Shown piece after piece: positions 41,660 through 52,610 of a DNA stretch of 64,000 nt. The position numbers were made by a program, and so were the translations under genes. The DNA lies in the NCBI GenBank assembly GCA_963691705.1, contig OY829537.1:66874304-66938303 (forward strand). Direction: 5' to 3'. The DNA comes from Viola odorata. Its lineage: Eukaryota; Streptophyta; Magnoliopsida; Malpighiales; Violaceae. How positions within the stretch are numbered: position 1 is the stretch's first letter; the number at the start of each line of letters is the position of its first letter. The notes below the pieces were generated by a model. The model did not search any database. It was not told the DNA's origin and saw nothing but the letters and a program-made list of their open reading frames with translations.

Positions 41660-42385
41660 TGATACGGGTATGATATGAGCATGAAGTCTAGGCCAAGCTG
41701 TCCGTCTAGGCCAAGATGTGTGTCTAGGCCAAGACTGCCCGTCTAGGCCAAGCACACCAGTCTAGGCCGAGACCGTGCGCCGCATTGCCATCGCACGTCC
41801 GTCTAGGCCAAGCACACCAGTCTAGGCCGAGACCGTGCCCCGCATTGCCATCGCACGTCCATCTTGCCCTCGCAGCCCCGCGCCCGTCTTGCCCTCTCAG
41901 GCCCGAGCCTCATCTTGCCCTCGTGGGACCATGCCCTATCTCGCCCCCGCCATCTAGGCCAAGCCCACTAGTCTAGGCCAAGACCGATGCTCAAGACCCT
42001 TTGTTAAGGGTATTTAGGGGTTTTCCCCATGTAATAACCTAGTAGTATAAATAGTGAACAATAGGTTCATTTTAGACTTGTCTTTGTTTTTGTTGAGTTA
42101 TCTCCTAACAAAGACCAAACTTTAGCTTAGTTAAATGGGGTTCTTAAAACCTCCCCTTCTTCTCCTCTTAGATTAGAGATCCTTGTATGCTTGTGGTAAG
42201 TTTGTCTAGGAATCATCCCTAGAAGGGTTTACCGTGTATGCAAGTTAGTTTATTATTTATACATCAAAACACCTTCATCTTCATCCATAAATCCGCTGCA
42301 TCTATTCCACAATCTCCTTGCGACGTTATCCTCTCCATCAATCTCCATCTAATCGACGATCCAACCTCCCAAAGAGGACTAGATC
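41660..42385 (+). mobile_element. Left LTR of the non-autonomous element
   Basis: It carries an extra array of GTCTAGGCCAAG words (41690-41830 and 41950-41985) that the right LTR mostly lacks. It is missing the last 38 bp found in the right LTR, so the primer-binding-site side was deleted. TATA-like TATAAATAG lies near 42050. Confidence 0.75.
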
Positions 42386-43604
42386 TTCGTGAGCCCTCAC
42401 GACAATCTTATGGGTATGAGCAGCCAGACCGCATTGATGAGCGCCCACACCGCCCCTCTCTCCCTTATGTAGCGCCACCTCCGTATGGTGCCCGTAGCTC
42501 ATCACGCGTGATAGAGGCGCCGGTTGATCACATCCTTTACCCTCACGGACGTGACTATGTTCCATATGTGCCACTATCATCACGCCGTGACCTTAGGCCT
42601 CTTAGTGCACCTCCTCGTCGTGCCCTACCTTATCACGAGGTGTCATCATCACGCCTTGACCGTAGGCCTCCTTCGGGCTCATCTAGCGCACTTCCCCGTC
42701 GTGCCCCACCTTACCACACGATGCCATCTTCCCCTCAGGCCCGAGTACCACATCATGCATCCATGGGTTTGTATGACCACTTGGAGAACCCTTCGGATAT
42801 CTTGGCCGAGTTGCGACGCAGATTGGAGGTAATCAACTCCTCATCCCAACGAGTTGAAGCACCACCTCAACCTTCTCCTAATGGCCCTTCCGCCACTCCC
42901 ACGCGAGTTTCTTCTAGTGTTGACTTGGCTGAGCCGCCACCACTTCTTGAGGATGAGGTACTCCCATCCGGTTCGCATTCTATTGAGAAGGGCTTGGCCC
43001 CAAGTGCTGAGAACTTGCTTAGTTGCCCTTCGCGAGATGATGATATGGAGTTTGGGAGCGAAGAGAGTGCTAGTGTGCCTTGTGAGTTCTCTTCGGACAG
43101 TCATGAGAAAGTTGTCCATTGTCTGGCGTTGCAGCATCATTTTTGGTCCCTTGGGAGTGATTTTTCCATCATTCCGAAGGTACCTACACATAGCTTTGAG
43201 TACCCGTTTCTACTTGGTTTTGGGCATGTGAGCCGCGTACCTTTCCTTCTGTTTTTGGGACCTCTATGTGGTGTCATGGTCCCGCACCTTATCCGGACCC
43301 GATCCGCCGCTCCTTTGGCCATCCGTAGTACCCGCGCCTACTCGTCTACTACTTTGTGCCCACACTTGATCCGTATTTTGTCCCTTCTCCGTCTTGGCCG
43401 ATATTTGGTTGTTCCTGGATTTTTCCCATCTGCGCCTACTTGCCTTGCCCGAGGACGGCCTCCACCTTGGCCTATATTCTCCGAGAGTTGTGTTTTGAGG
43501 GCTCCGTGTGTGGCCACAAGCCGAGAGCTTTTCTTAGCCCGCTTAGCCTTTCAAGGGATTGACCCTATAGATTCGAGGCTGAATCTCTCTAAAGGTGGAT
43601 GGAG
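42386..43604 (+). CDS. Proline/arginine-rich ORF of unknown function inside the non-autonomous element
   Basis: One frame stays open across the whole internal region, about 400 codons, and also through parts of both LTRs (42238-43776), so its natural start is unclear. The first half is rich in Pro, Arg, Ser and Tyr with a repeated block (PPRRALPYHE and LPRRAPPYHT, each followed by SSSR or SSPQ). The middle (DHLENPSDILAELRRRLEVI) is helical. The second half looks less protein-like. It ends IDSRLNLSKGGW at the polypurine tract, as gypsy polyproteins do. It could be a rearranged gag. No enzyme motif is seen. Confidence 0.4.
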
Positions 43605-44227
43605 TGATACGAGCATGGAAGCCTCCCTTCGAGCCCTACACGACCACGCCGAGGCCTTGCCCGTGCCATCGCACGCCCTTGCGCACCCACGCCTTCACCT
43701 TGCGCTCCCGAGCCTCATCTTGCCCTCGCAGGACCGTGCCCCATCTTGCCCTCGCCGTCTAGGCCAAGCCCCCTAGTCTATGCCAAGACTGATGCTCAAG
43801 ACCCTTTGTTAAGGGTATTTAGGGGTTTTCCCCATGTAATAACCTAGTAGTATAAATAGTGAACACTAGGTTCATTTTAGACTTATCTTTATTTTTGTTG
43901 AGTTATCTCCTAACCAAGACCAAACTTTAACTTAGTTAAATGGGGTTCTTAAAACCTCCCCTTCTTCTCCTCTTGGATTAGAGATCCTTGTATGCTTGTG
44001 GTAAGTTTGTCTAGGAATCATCCCTAGAAGGGTTTACCGTGTATGCAAGTTAGTTTATTATTTATACATCAAAACACCTTCATCTTCATCCATAAATCCG
44101 CTGCATCTATTCCGCAATCTCATTGCGACGTTATCCTCTCCATCAATCTCCATCTAATCGACGATCCAACCTCCCAAAGAGGACTAGATCCATGCAACGA
44201 CTCCAAACCGGAACCGATCTTGTATCA
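43605..44227 (+). mobile_element. Right LTR of the non-autonomous element
   Basis: 623 bp, from TGATACGAGC to TTGTATCA. It shares the block beginning TGTTAAGGGTATTTAGGGG with the left LTR almost base for base, which suggests a fairly recent insertion. Confidence 0.75.
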
Positions 44228-46932
44228 TTGTCACTCTGGGAGGAGGAAATATGCACATGATGTCACTCTGGGAGGAGAGGAATGCTCTTTTGCTAGCAGC
44301 GACCTTGATACGAACCTAGAATGCGTCTGCATCCTGCTCAGGAGGTAACGACCCCAAGGACAAGACTTCCCCACGATTTGCAGTCATAAGCAGTCCTCAC
44401 TTGATATTAGTGTTTGCACTCACGCTCTGAAACAAGGCTAAGTGTTTTACGCTCATAAAGATGCAACTAACATGATACATAATTTTCAATTCGCAATGTC
44501 AATCCAAGTGAATAGACTTCAAATGAAGATGCACATGCATGGGCATTCTAATAATCAATGGGACTTTTACGGAAAATAATGAAAGGACATGAAATGTCCA
44601 GAAAGAAGCTTGTTTTGGTAAAGATGTACTTTTTTGAAGGTTTTTGATGAGTGATGCTTTGTCGATTGGCCCTGATGAGGGCGAGGTGCTCGAGTTCTTT
44701 CACCTTTTGCTGGGGACGCTTTCTTGACAGAGTGCATGAGCCCTTGGATCCTTGCTGTGGACGCTTTCCGGTCGGCTAGGGGCCTTCTTCTCGATTCTTT
44801 GCTGGAGAATATTTTCTTTGAGATTCCTTGAGTTGGCTCTGGGCCCTTTCTCTTCTCGAGTCTTCACTGGGGAGTGTTGTCGCTGTTCTTTTCGCGATCT
44901 GCTACTTGGACTGGCCTTGGGCCCTTTTTCCTCTCGAGTCCTTACTAGGGATGCTTGCTTTGAGATTTCTCGAGTTCGCCTTGGGCCCTTTTTCTTGAGT
45001 CTTTACTGGGGAATGTTTTCTTCTAGCTTTCTCGAGTTTAGTTGTCCCCGGGCTGTGCTTGCTTCGGTTCTTCGAATGTCTCTGAGCATTTTTCTTTTCT
45101 TTTTCTTTCTCTCTTTTTTTTTTCTTCTTTTCTATTTTTTTCTTTCTTTTTTTCTTTTTTTCATTTTTGTCCATTTTTTTCTTTTTATTCTTTTTGATTT
45201 GAAATGCATCAGAGCAGAGCAAGCACAACCTTTGTCTTGATCTCTTCTCATTCTGGCTTAAGGCTTCGACCTTCATATTTGGGTTTTTGGTCTTTCTTCG
45301 GTGATAGTCGATAGCGATCTTCCGGTGACCTTTTCCGTCTCCTTCGTTGTGAACTTGAACTTGGCATGCTTTTATTTCCGGCTGGCAATCTTAGCTGAAA
45401 CTACTCCTTGGCTCCCGGGGTATGAGTGATAGTGAAGGTTTTGGTAGGAGTGACGACATATGTGGTGGAAAGAGGGAAGAAACAAAAAAATGAAGAAGAT
45501 CGTAAAAGTCCCACATCATTTTATTGCTATCCCATGTCTAATTGCACATGTACCCTGGATATTATGTGAATTCAACTAATATCTAGTCAGGCACTTACAC
45601 TCATGAAAGGATAAGGCACGATGGCTCGAAAATGCTTACCGGGATTTATCTATCACTGCTTACGTCGGAGCAAACCGTGGATATAAGAGCAAGCAAGTAA
45701 GATCATGCATGATATGTAATTTTGATGGATGCTTTATTTAACAGAGGGATTGAACATTCCCGACCTATACAATGCATGAATATGCTTATGAGAGTAGTAT
45801 GGAATTTTGTTTTAGCCGGGCTAAAAGGGGATTGTTTGATTGATTGATAGTTTAAAGCTATGACACGGGGGATGACCTAATTGCAAGAGTTCAATGAGAA
45901 CCTAAAGGGTTGCCCCCAGTGGGCCAGACGACCACACGTAAATTAAAGCTACAAACGTGAGCAGGAATGAAAATAAATTTTTAATAAAGAGGGAAGAAAG
46001 ATGGACTCCCCTGAAATGAGCAGCGGGGCTGCAAGGGCATCTTCCACGAGCTTTATGCGGATGACAATGGGATGATTGGATTTGTGATTGCTCTGGGATA
46101 AAAGGGGAAAACCTTCTGTCCCCGAAATGTGCAGCGGGGCTGCAAGGGCATCTGCTTACCAGTCTTACGCAAGCAACAAATGGGGGTGACCCAGTTCCTG
46201 AAAAAGATACGGCGAGAACAAATGAGGAGTAAATGCAAGACAATTTTTAGCAAAAGTAATGTGATTGATAAGTTTTAAGCTCTCCCTTTTGGGTCACTAC
46301 TGTGTAACTTGCACCGAATGTTGGTTGATGATGGCTTTGCTTTAGATGCTTTGCCGCAGCTCTCGTCTCGGCGCGGGTGATACTTGCAGTACGGTTGTTC
46401 CTCTTCAGAGAGGAGTTCTGACGCTTTTTGCAGCAAGGGATTGTGGGTAAAATGAGTGAATGCAATTACCATCAGTCAGCGGTTAGTGGCCCCCAAATCA
46501 AAGGATTGATCTTCATCGTGTTGATCATGGTGCGGACATTGAGAAACTTCTTGAACAAGACCACATTAAGTATGTTGATCGTGGTCTTACGGGGATAGAT
46601 TTTTGTCGTGCTTCTTCTCTAGGAGTTCTGCATGCAAAGGTGCGCTGGGCGACCAGGGCGTTTTGGTGATGAGATCCTCCGAAAGGTGAACGAAGGTGGG
46701 AGCCTATGTTACTAGCGTCTTGACACCTCGGCTAGTGTAGGATGGGCTTTAGTCCAGCATTCAGTCATCGCTTGAACTGGATAATAGTATTGCTGCGAAA
46801 TTCTGACGGTGGATAGTCTTTAAGTTCTTAAGGAGTGTCGCAGGCTCCGACAATCCTCTAGATGATCGGATGATGGCTTCGCGGGGTGGTCCTACTTTTG
46901 ATGCATCCGGACCTTTGATACCGGTTGCGGGC
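44228..46932 (-). other. Ogre 3' UTR of copy B, distal part
   Basis: Continues copy B after the inserted element: end of the minisatellite, the 85-95-bp repeats (44750-45055), a pyrimidine tract (45086-45200), then sequence matching 12619-14570. About 280 bp present in copy A (13470-13748) is missing near 46077, between two similar blocks. The longest ORFs (44752-45240 plus, 44902-45276 minus) follow from the repeats and the homopolymer. No gene is supported. Confidence 0.65.
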
Positions 46933-48040
46933 TGATTACACTGCATTTCATCATGTTTTATTGTCCTTTTACTTGTTATTATAGGCAGTAAAACTACTGA
47001 TTTATCCTTGTATTTCCCATATCTTAGCAGATCTGGTCTGGAGCCAAATTATTGAAGATTTGATTAGTGAAGAGCTGGAGCTGATTCCTCGAGTCTTGGC
47101 CTGGATCTAGGCCTAGACATATTGAGAATCCGAAGCAGCGCGCACCAGGCTGTCTTGGCCAAGACTGCGGCCAAGACACCCTTACGATAAAGAAAGTAAT
47201 GCGGATCGTTTGTACTGCTTCCCACATTGGGCTTTGCAGCTGGCAAGTAGCAGCTGTCTCGCAATTTTAGAGGGATCTGAAGCGCATATCTCTTGAAGAA
47301 TCCCGCATGGGTTGATCATCCTTGTACTCTAGTAGAGAAGAGTTGCAGCCGGTCTAGAAGGAAAGGGAGCACCCGTCGGCTAGACAAAGTAGGTGACTAG
47401 TCTCGCGCCAGACTAGAAGAATAAGTAATCTAGGTCAAGACCAAATTGACAACCTAGGGTTTCCACAGGGAAACACCTTGACCCAGGTACTGTCTTCCCC
47501 TATACCATTGAGGAAGCGAACAACCATTCAAGACAACAGTCAAACGGATAAACCCTTTAACCAGCAAGGTGTCCCTTGGCTAGGATTATCAGGAAAGGGA
47601 GTACCCGCCAGGTAATTTGAAGAGGAGGGAAGACAGGAGTGAACAGGAGTACCTCCACTCTATAGCAGTACTACGAATGAAGAGACGAACATACTTGAGT
47701 CAATGATCGAAGTATAAGAACACAAGCTCTCATATCGGCCTTACCTGGAATTCCCTTTTTCCAGACTTATTTCAATCTTGACCCCTGTCTTGGCTAAGAC
47801 TTTGGCCAATACTATTTTAAACTGTTTTCACTTCTTTCTGTTTTGTCTTTAGTTTCAGATTCTACCAAACCAAAACTCAGTGACGAGGAAGTCAACCCAA
47901 GAACTACATCTCCTAGAGGTCTCTATGGACGATCCTCTTACCACAACCTACAAACTCTTGTAGACAGTGATAAGTTGTATTTCTATCCCCTTTTCCATAC
48001 CTATTTCACTATTATATTTGACGTGTTCGACGCGCGATCA
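46933..48040 (+). mobile_element. 5' LTR of the Athila-type element
   Basis: From TGATTACACTGC at 46933 to GCGATCA at 48040, 1108 bp, with matching TGAT/ATCA ends and a primer-binding site directly after. Several copies of a GTCTTGGCCAAGAC palindrome or its variants are scattered in it. ORFs of 60-75 codons inside are not supported. Confidence 0.7.
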
Positions 48041-48043
48041 AAT

Positions 48044-48063
48044 TTTCGCGCCGTTGCTGGGGA
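48044..48063 (+). promoter_or_regulatory. Primer-binding site of the Athila-type element
   Basis: TTCGCGCCGTTGCTGGGGAC begins three bases after the LTR end, the expected place. Confidence 0.65.
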
Positions 48064-48114
48064 CCTCTAACGGTATTTGTAGTTTTTGTTTTATTTTTTT
48101 GTTTTTGATAGTTG

Positions 48115-50112
48115 ATGACCAGGTCCTCTTGTAGAGAAGAAGATTTGCTACCATACAATCCGAATCTCACTAAGGCCGAAGCACAACTCCGGAAGTTAGC
48201 TCAGAAAAAGAAAAACCCTGAGGAAAGTGAATCAGAAGCCTCTAGTTCCGAAACAGATCGCAGTCTTGACAACGATCTTGGCCTAGATTCAGACCAAGAC
48301 GAACTCTTTGGTCCAGACATGGCGGACAATCCACCAGAACCCACGATGAGGGAACTCAACAGAACAGCAGAGTAGGAAACCTTCTTCTGCATAGCTTTGC
48401 CAACAGTGGCAAATGATTGGTCCATCAAAACCAATATGGTGGCCAACCTTCCTAGGTTTTATGGCCATTCGAATGAGAACCCATTGAAGCACCTAAGGAA
48501 CCTACATGTTCAATGTGATATGATGAAGCCAGTCACTGTGAATATGGAGAGAGCAAAGTTGAAAGCTTTTCCATGCTCTCTTGAGGGGGCTGCCCAAAAT
48601 TGGTTCTACAGCCTACCTCATAACACGGTCAACACATGGGCCGAGATGTCCACGTTGTTCCTCAACAAATACTGGAATGCAACGAAAGCAGGAGCAGCCA
48701 GGAAGAATATGGCTGCCATCCAACAGAGGAACAATGAAAGGCTAAGCGAATATCACCAACGGTTTAGAGAATTGCAAGAAGTTTGCCCTACTCATGGAGT
48801 TGCGGATCAGACCATGATCCAGTATTTCTATGATGGAATGCTCTTACCTAGCAAAGAAAAAGTCGATGCAGCCGTAGGTGTAGCATTACAGGACTTGACT
48901 GTCACCAGAGCCAAGCTTCTACTTCAGACCATGGCAGGCAATAGCCAAAATAATAACATTTCTGACAGGACTCCTGTCCCTTCTAGTCTTTGTTCTATTG
49001 ATGTTGAGCAAAAATTAGCTGAATTAACTAATATGGTGAAAACTATTTCTGTCAATATTTCAGGTACCATGACCACAGGAAACTCAAATCAGGAGCAAGT
49101 AGCATCAATTTGCGGAATCTGCCAGCAACAAGATCATCAGACCAATAACTGTTACATGGTACAACATCCTGAAGATGTAGCACAAGTGAATGCGGTCTAT
49201 GGACAAAACCAAGGGAGTATGCAGAATTTCCCACAAGAAAGCAACCAGTATTCATCGAGAGGCCATCCGAATTTTAGATGGAGAGACCCAGTCCCTCCAA
49301 ACCAGGGTCAAAACCAGAATATGCCCCAGCAGCATCCTGGCCAGCCTCCCGTTAACTTTCAACATTTCATACCTCGTCCTTCAAACCTTAATCCAGGCCA
49401 ACCTCCTGGCTAAGCCTCGGTACCTCAGCTGCCTCCAGCATCCCAAGCCTTGCAGATAACCGGTCCCTCTATGGAGGATACACTTAAGAGTTTGGTTGAG
49501 ATGCGAAAGAATCTGATGCAATCTACGCAGTCCAGCTTAGCGGAGATGCAAAAACAAATCAATCAAATGGCCAATTAAGGGAAATTACCTTCTACAACCG
49601 TAGAAAATCCGAAACATAATGTTAGTGCCATGAGTCTTAGGAGTGGAGTCGTGCTACCGGAAAGAGAAGGAGCTAAAACAGATGAGGAAATTAGGAAAAT
49701 CCAGTCGCAAGAGATGGATGAGGATGAGGAAGAAGAGGCTGAATCAGAGGCAGTCTTGGCCAAACCTCAGGCCAAGCCTGCATTTATCGCTGAACCAGAA
49801 AAGGCAGAACCTGTCCAGGCCAAGACACAGGCCAAGACAGTACGGAGGGAGGAAATCATCGAAATTCCCCCACCATTTCCACCTAGATCCTCGAAAGAGA
49901 AGAGGCAAGATGAAGTAAGAGACTTCATGGCTGTTTTTGGGAAAATAGCCGTTAATATACCTATGTTGGATTTAATTGCAAAAGTCCCCTCTTATGCTAA
50001 ATTTCTTAAAGAATTGTGCACTAATAAAAAGAAAATTGCAGGTATAGAGAGAGTGAATTTATCTCACAATGTTTCTGCAGTGCAACAGCTCCCAGAGAAG
50101 TGCAAGGACTAA
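48115..50112 (+). pseudogene. gag: Athila-type gag
   Basis: Starts at ATG 48115 (MTRSSCREEDLLPYNPNL). The capsid-like domain at codons 100-230 shows FYGHSNENPLKHLRNLHVQC, FPCSLEGAAQNWFYSLP, and LFLNKYWNATKAGAARKNMA; further on a zinc-knuckle-like CGICQQQDHQTNNC sits near 49120. A Pro/Gln-rich tail and an acidic segment follow. The frame never shifts, but four stops interrupt it: TAG 48373, TAA 49411, TAA 49576 and TAA 50110. Family gags are similar in length and order. This is the structural protein of the particle. Confidence 0.85.
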
Positions 50113-50742
50113 GGGACTTTCACCATTCCATGTCAAATCGGGAATAAGAAAATTAAAAAGGCCCTTTGTGACTTAGGGGCTGGCATAAATGTGATGTCCC
50201 TAAGTGAATTCGAGACCTTAAAGATCGGGACAATGAAGGAGACTGACTTGGTAATCCAGCTGGCTGATCGAACAATCATCCGACCTAAGGGTGTGGTGAC
50301 TGATGTCTTAGTAATGGTAAACGATTTTATTTATCCAGTGGACTTTTATATAGTTGAGATGAATGTTCAACTACCTTCTTGTATCACTGACATTTTATTA
50401 GGTAGACCTTTCCTAAGGACATCCAAGGCGAAGATCGATTGCTTTGAAGGAAGCATAATTCTAGAATTTTGTCGAAGAACAATTAAATTCAACATAATTG
50501 AAGCCCTAAAACATCCTAATGATTTTCATTGCGTTAATTTTCTTGATGTTCTAGATCCAATTACTGAAGAAATTGCTGATATATGTATTAACGACCCCCT
50601 TGAGTATGTTTTGAGCAGGGGAATTTCCACAAGAACTCTAAGAGAATTAGAGGACAGGACTGGAGATCAGAAGGAACTCCAAGAAATCCTAGACAATTTG
50701 GCCGATACGAAAAACAATTTGGCCGAACTCCAAGATCAGTAG
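50113..50742 (+). pseudogene. pro: Athila-type aspartic protease
   Basis: Same frame as gag: FTIPCQIGNKKIKKALCD, then the active-site motif CDLGAGINVM (family norm DLGA), LADRTIIRPKGVVTDVLV, FYIVEMN, and the flap-side DILLGRPFLRT. After a short acidic linker (LADTKNNLAELQDQ) the frame stops at 50742 and RT is absent. The protease domain itself has no stop. It would cleave the gag-pol precursor. Loss of everything downstream makes the element dead. Confidence 0.82.
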
Positions 50743-50745
50743 GTT

Positions 50746-52610
50746 CTTTATTTTGATTTTTTTTAGTGGTCCTCTTTATTTTTTCAATAGAAAATTTAAT
50801 CAGTTCGAGTATGATCGAGTTTTGAAAGGAATAACTATTCAAACAACTTAGTTCATGTTCTTCAAAAATCAAAGATTACATACTTTTATTCTATTCCTTT
50901 TCTATTCACACACAATTAAAGCACCACGGAAATAATCTCCTTTTGGCATGACCCACCCACCCCGCTCTACTCGATTATACCTACACAAAATCGATCTTAT
51001 ATTTGTTGAATCCGTAGGGTCAAATTTTGAATTTAAAAAAAATTGACCCGCGTTAGCAAATGTATAAAAAACTGATCTGACTCGCATAAGCTAATACAAG
51101 TGCAAAACATATGATTTTAACAAAAAAAATATCTAATAATAACCAAAGTTTCCACATCCGACACGGGACATTGACCCGGGTAGGGTAAGGGGTCATGAGT
51201 TAGGGGTTCAACCAGGGACGAATCGGTGGTGAATCGGTGTCGATCTAAATATGACACTAAACTCAAATATGACATAAATAGGATCCTAAAATTATTAGAT
51301 TTCATTTGATTTATAAAGAAAATACTTCATTATTCAAGAAAAAAATGACCATAAGCTCAAATAGTAAACTTTGAACCTAAAAAAATTGGAGCAAGAGTTA
51401 ACAAACAACTTAGTTTTTTTATTAAAAAAAACAATAATCAGGTAAGTTGGGTCTCATTTGGGTTTCTCAAAAGGGAGTTTTACCCGAAAACTCACCCAAT
51501 TACCGAATAACTAGGTTGACTCGACTGGGTCGGGCTGAGTTTCAAAACCTTAATATAAAAATTTATTAATGAAAATTATTTCAGACTTTTTTTTTCAATT
51601 TGGAAAAAAAATGACCATAAGCTCAAATAGTAAACTTTAAACCTAAGAAAAATAGAGCAAGAGGTAACAAATAACTTAGTTTTTAATTAAAAAAATACTA
51701 ATTGGGTATGTCGGGCCTCAATTGGGTTTTTCAAAATGGGGTTTTACCCAAAAATTCATCAAATTACCAAATAACTGGGTTGACCCGACTGGGTCGGGCT
51801 AGGTTTCAAAACCTTAATAATAACATATAAATATAAAAATTTATTGATGAGAAAGTTATTTCAAACTTTTATTTTTCAATTTCGAATGGGGTATAATTTT
51901 GTTTGTTTGTAGACATAGATAATAATTATCATATATATTAAAGTATAATTATTATATTGCATATTTAAAAAAAACAATTAAAAATTTTCTTTTTCAAATA
52001 CTAAAATTGTGATTATTGAAATAAAATGAATATTCACTCAATCTACTCAATCCGCTTAAATAATATGCGACCCTACAATATTTTTAGATTTTGGATATTG
52101 ACCGGATATGTAAATTTTAAAACCGATTAGATGCCACCCGATCTTAACCGACATACACCCCTACTCTAAACAACAAGCAGTAAAACATAATACCTTCAAA
52201 TTTTTTATTTTTTTCACGTCCAAACCCCATCTCAAAGCTTCCTTACTCAAAATTAATTTTTCTCACACTACAATAATTCACTAAAAAATAAAATGCGCCA
52301 AGTATATGGTTTCTCTACACACAAACATTTAATCTAGTTTTTTTTTCTTAAAAAGAAAATAGTGAAGTACTTAAATGGTCCATGAGTTTCCTAGAATACA
52401 AAAAAAAAAATTGACTAGCACTTGGTTAGTGGTAATTAAAAAAGATGAGACAGAGAAATAGGTTTATACATTTTGAACGAAACAATGTACAATATATAAA
52501 TAAAATATACAAATAAAATATGAAAATAATTGCAATAATTTGAAGTGTCTATTAGAAATGTGTTACTTTCAAAAGGGTTGAAACTTGAAAGTGAAGATTC
52601 TCGTACTGGA
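50746..52610. repeat. AT-rich repeat debris with a 265-bp tandem duplication
   Basis: No gene is seen. About 51343-51600 and 51609-51865 are two copies of one sequence, including AATGACCATAAGCTCAAATA and GACTGGGTCGGGCT. The right edge of the block near 52160 (CATACACCCCTA) reads on the other strand as TAGGGGTGTATG, resembling a hAT-type terminal repeat. A non-autonomous DNA transposon is possible but unproven. Confidence 0.45.

Larger units (their letters stand above)
41660..44227 (+). mobile_element. Non-autonomous LTR element inserted in the minisatellite
   Basis: LTRs at 41660-42385 and 43605-44227 share about 400 bp of near-identical sequence. Outer ends are TGATAC and GTATCA. Flanks are ATGTC (41655-41659) and TTGTC (44228-44232), a 5-bp target duplication with one change, inside the repeat word GATGTCACTC. 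The internal region is only 1.2 kb and has no RT or integrase. The purine-rich AAAGGTGGATGGAG stands before the right LTR as polypurine tract. Confidence 0.8.
37931..46932 (-). mobile_element. Ogre-like element B: 3' LTR and 3' UTR only
   Basis: Second copy of the left part of element A, in the same orientation and with the same left flank, interrupted by a younger LTR element (41660-44227). It is cut at 46932 by an Athila LTR, so pol and gag are not present in this window. Confidence 0.85.
46933..50745 (+). mobile_element. Athila-type Ty3/gypsy element, 5' part (LTR, gag, protease)
   Basis: LTR, a primer-binding site of the GCGCCGTTGCYGGGGA type common in Athila, and a gag-protease frame. 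RT, RNase H, integrase and the 3' LTR are missing; element text ends just after protease near 50745. It interrupts Ogre copy B at 46932. Confidence 0.82.

Noticed and set aside
42238..43776. A 512-codon ORF as one host gene
   Set aside because: It begins and ends inside the two LTRs of a mobile element, so only the internal part can be considered.
44752..45276. ORFs of 162 and 124 codons on opposite strands
   Set aside because: Both owe their length to GC-rich tandem repeats and a pyrimidine homopolymer. The matching region of copy A does not conserve them.
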